In this document: piece by piece, positions 63,641-64,000 of the stretch | Layout of the letters: the number at the start of each line of letters is the position of its first letter | Position numbering within the stretch: position 1 is the stretch's first letter | NCBI GenBank assembly: GCA_027943335.1 | Contig: BSBK01003560.1 | Coordinates: 1,057,001-1,121,000 of the forward strand | Source of the DNA: Chamaecyparis obtusa | Lineage: Eukaryota; Streptophyta; Pinopsida; Cupressales; Cupressaceae | Length of the DNA stretch: 64,000 bases | Direction of reading: 5' to 3' | The notes under the pieces: generated by a model | Told to the model about the DNA's origin: nothing | Seen by the model: the letters and a program-made list of their open reading frames with translations, nothing else | The model's database searches: none | Made by a program: the position numbers and the translations under genes

Positions 63641-64000
63641 ATGGCTGCAAGTGCTTCTAGCACCGAAAACTCCCGCTTCAAAATAGACAGACGCTCTCCA
63701 CCATGGAAATATGTGGAAATGGTTAAACCAATGCCAGGTGGAGGAGGTTATGTGTGGATTTGCAACCATTGCAAAGAGGAATTTAGTAGCTCTTACAGAA
63801 GAGTGAAAGCACATTTGTGCTTTATTCTTCAACAGGACATGAAATTTTGTATAGGGAAACCAAGAGTTAATGGGGTACTACCTAAAACCTTTCTTCCAAA
63901 CCACATTGCGAAGAAATATATTCAAGAGCAAAAACAAACAAATGAAGCAACTGGGAGGGCAAGTTCTCATCCTTTGCAAAATGCTAGGAAAAAAACAAAA
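63641..64000 (+). CDS. hAT-type transposase, N-terminal BED zinc finger (3' partial)
   Basis: 120 codons, open to the window edge, from ATG in the context AAAGAATGG. The residues W22, then GGGGYVWICNHCKEEF, then SYRRVKAHL fit a BED zinc finger, with likely ligands Cys41, Cys44, His58 and Cys70 (in KFCIGK). BED fingers at the N-terminus bind transposon ends in plant hAT transposases; the catalytic and dimerisation parts would lie beyond the window. Basic residues follow (ARKKTK). No damage is seen in the part visible. A domesticated hAT-derived host gene with the same domain is the main alternative. The start is chosen because it is the first ATG after the acceptor site at 63618. Confidence 0.7.
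   Translation, partial: MAASASSTENSRFKIDRRSPPWKYVEMVKPMPGGGGYVWICNHCKEEFSSSYRRVKAHLCFILQQDMKFCIGKPRVNGVLPKTFLPNHIAKKYIQEQKQTNEATGRASSHPLQNARKKTK

Larger units (their letters stand above)
62783..64000 (+). mobile_element. probable 5' part of a hAT transposon
   Basis: A BED-finger frame (63641 on) is preceded by an intron, an untranslated exon and, at 62815-63000, a cluster of GAATTTCG / CGAATTCGAATTC / GCGAATTTC words like subterminal repeats. CAGGCACATGC at 62783 could be the terminus. The boundary is a guess; the 3' end is outside the window. Confidence 0.4.

Overview
The window reads as non-coding, transposon-packed DNA from a large plant genome. Intron-bearing plant transposases, Ty1/copia and Ty3/gypsy elements with 1-4 kb LTRs, solo LTRs, A/T-rich spacers and no recognisable host gene all fit. 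A conifer-like gymnosperm is my best guess, but the sequence does not prove it. I see no rRNA, tRNA or CRISPR array. Every coding region I can identify belongs to a mobile element, and most are broken.

Layout. 1-2338: 3' end of a Ty1/copia element in + orientation, with the RNase H reading frame intact and the 3' LTR at 1028-2338. 2438-17368: a CACTA (En/Spm-type) DNA transposon of about 14.9 kb. It has CACTA...TAGTG ends, a 3-bp TAT target duplication, a decayed five-exon transposase-like gene on the minus strand, a 298-bp hairpin, and a 9.7-kb mosaic of direct and inverted repeats. It sits inside an LTR whose remainder is 17369-18269. 18270-36728: interior of a Ty3/gypsy element of the Tat type (gag, protease, G-patch-like linker, RT, RNase H, second RNase H, integrase), full of stop codons. 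It is interrupted by a probable 4-kb LTR (21247-25260) and by a certain solo LTR (33144-35397, target duplication GTAAG). Its 3' LTR is 36729-37985.

38901-50363: a complete minus-strand LTR element with target duplication CTATG. It has no pol genes. Instead it has one long, damaged Ser/Pro-rich reading frame ending in a G-patch-like motif, in a strongly purine/pyrimidine-skewed interior. A solo LTR (46831-47898, target duplication CTAGG) lies inside it. Its PBS, polypurine end and a stem-loop before the polypurine end match those of the Tat-type element, so it looks like a non-autonomous relative. 51751-56076: a 4.3-kb tandem array of a unit of about 30 bp with GGTC recurring every 9-11 bp. 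56100-62780: mostly A/T-rich DNA with a probable LINE tail and small duplications. 62783-64000: probable start of a hAT transposon, with an intact BED zinc-finger reading frame (63641 to the window edge).

Insertion order: the Tat-type LTR is older than the CACTA element within it. The gag-pol element is older than the solo LTRs that split it. The minus-strand element is older than the solo LTR at 46831. The copia RNase H and hAT frames are intact, so those two look youngest.
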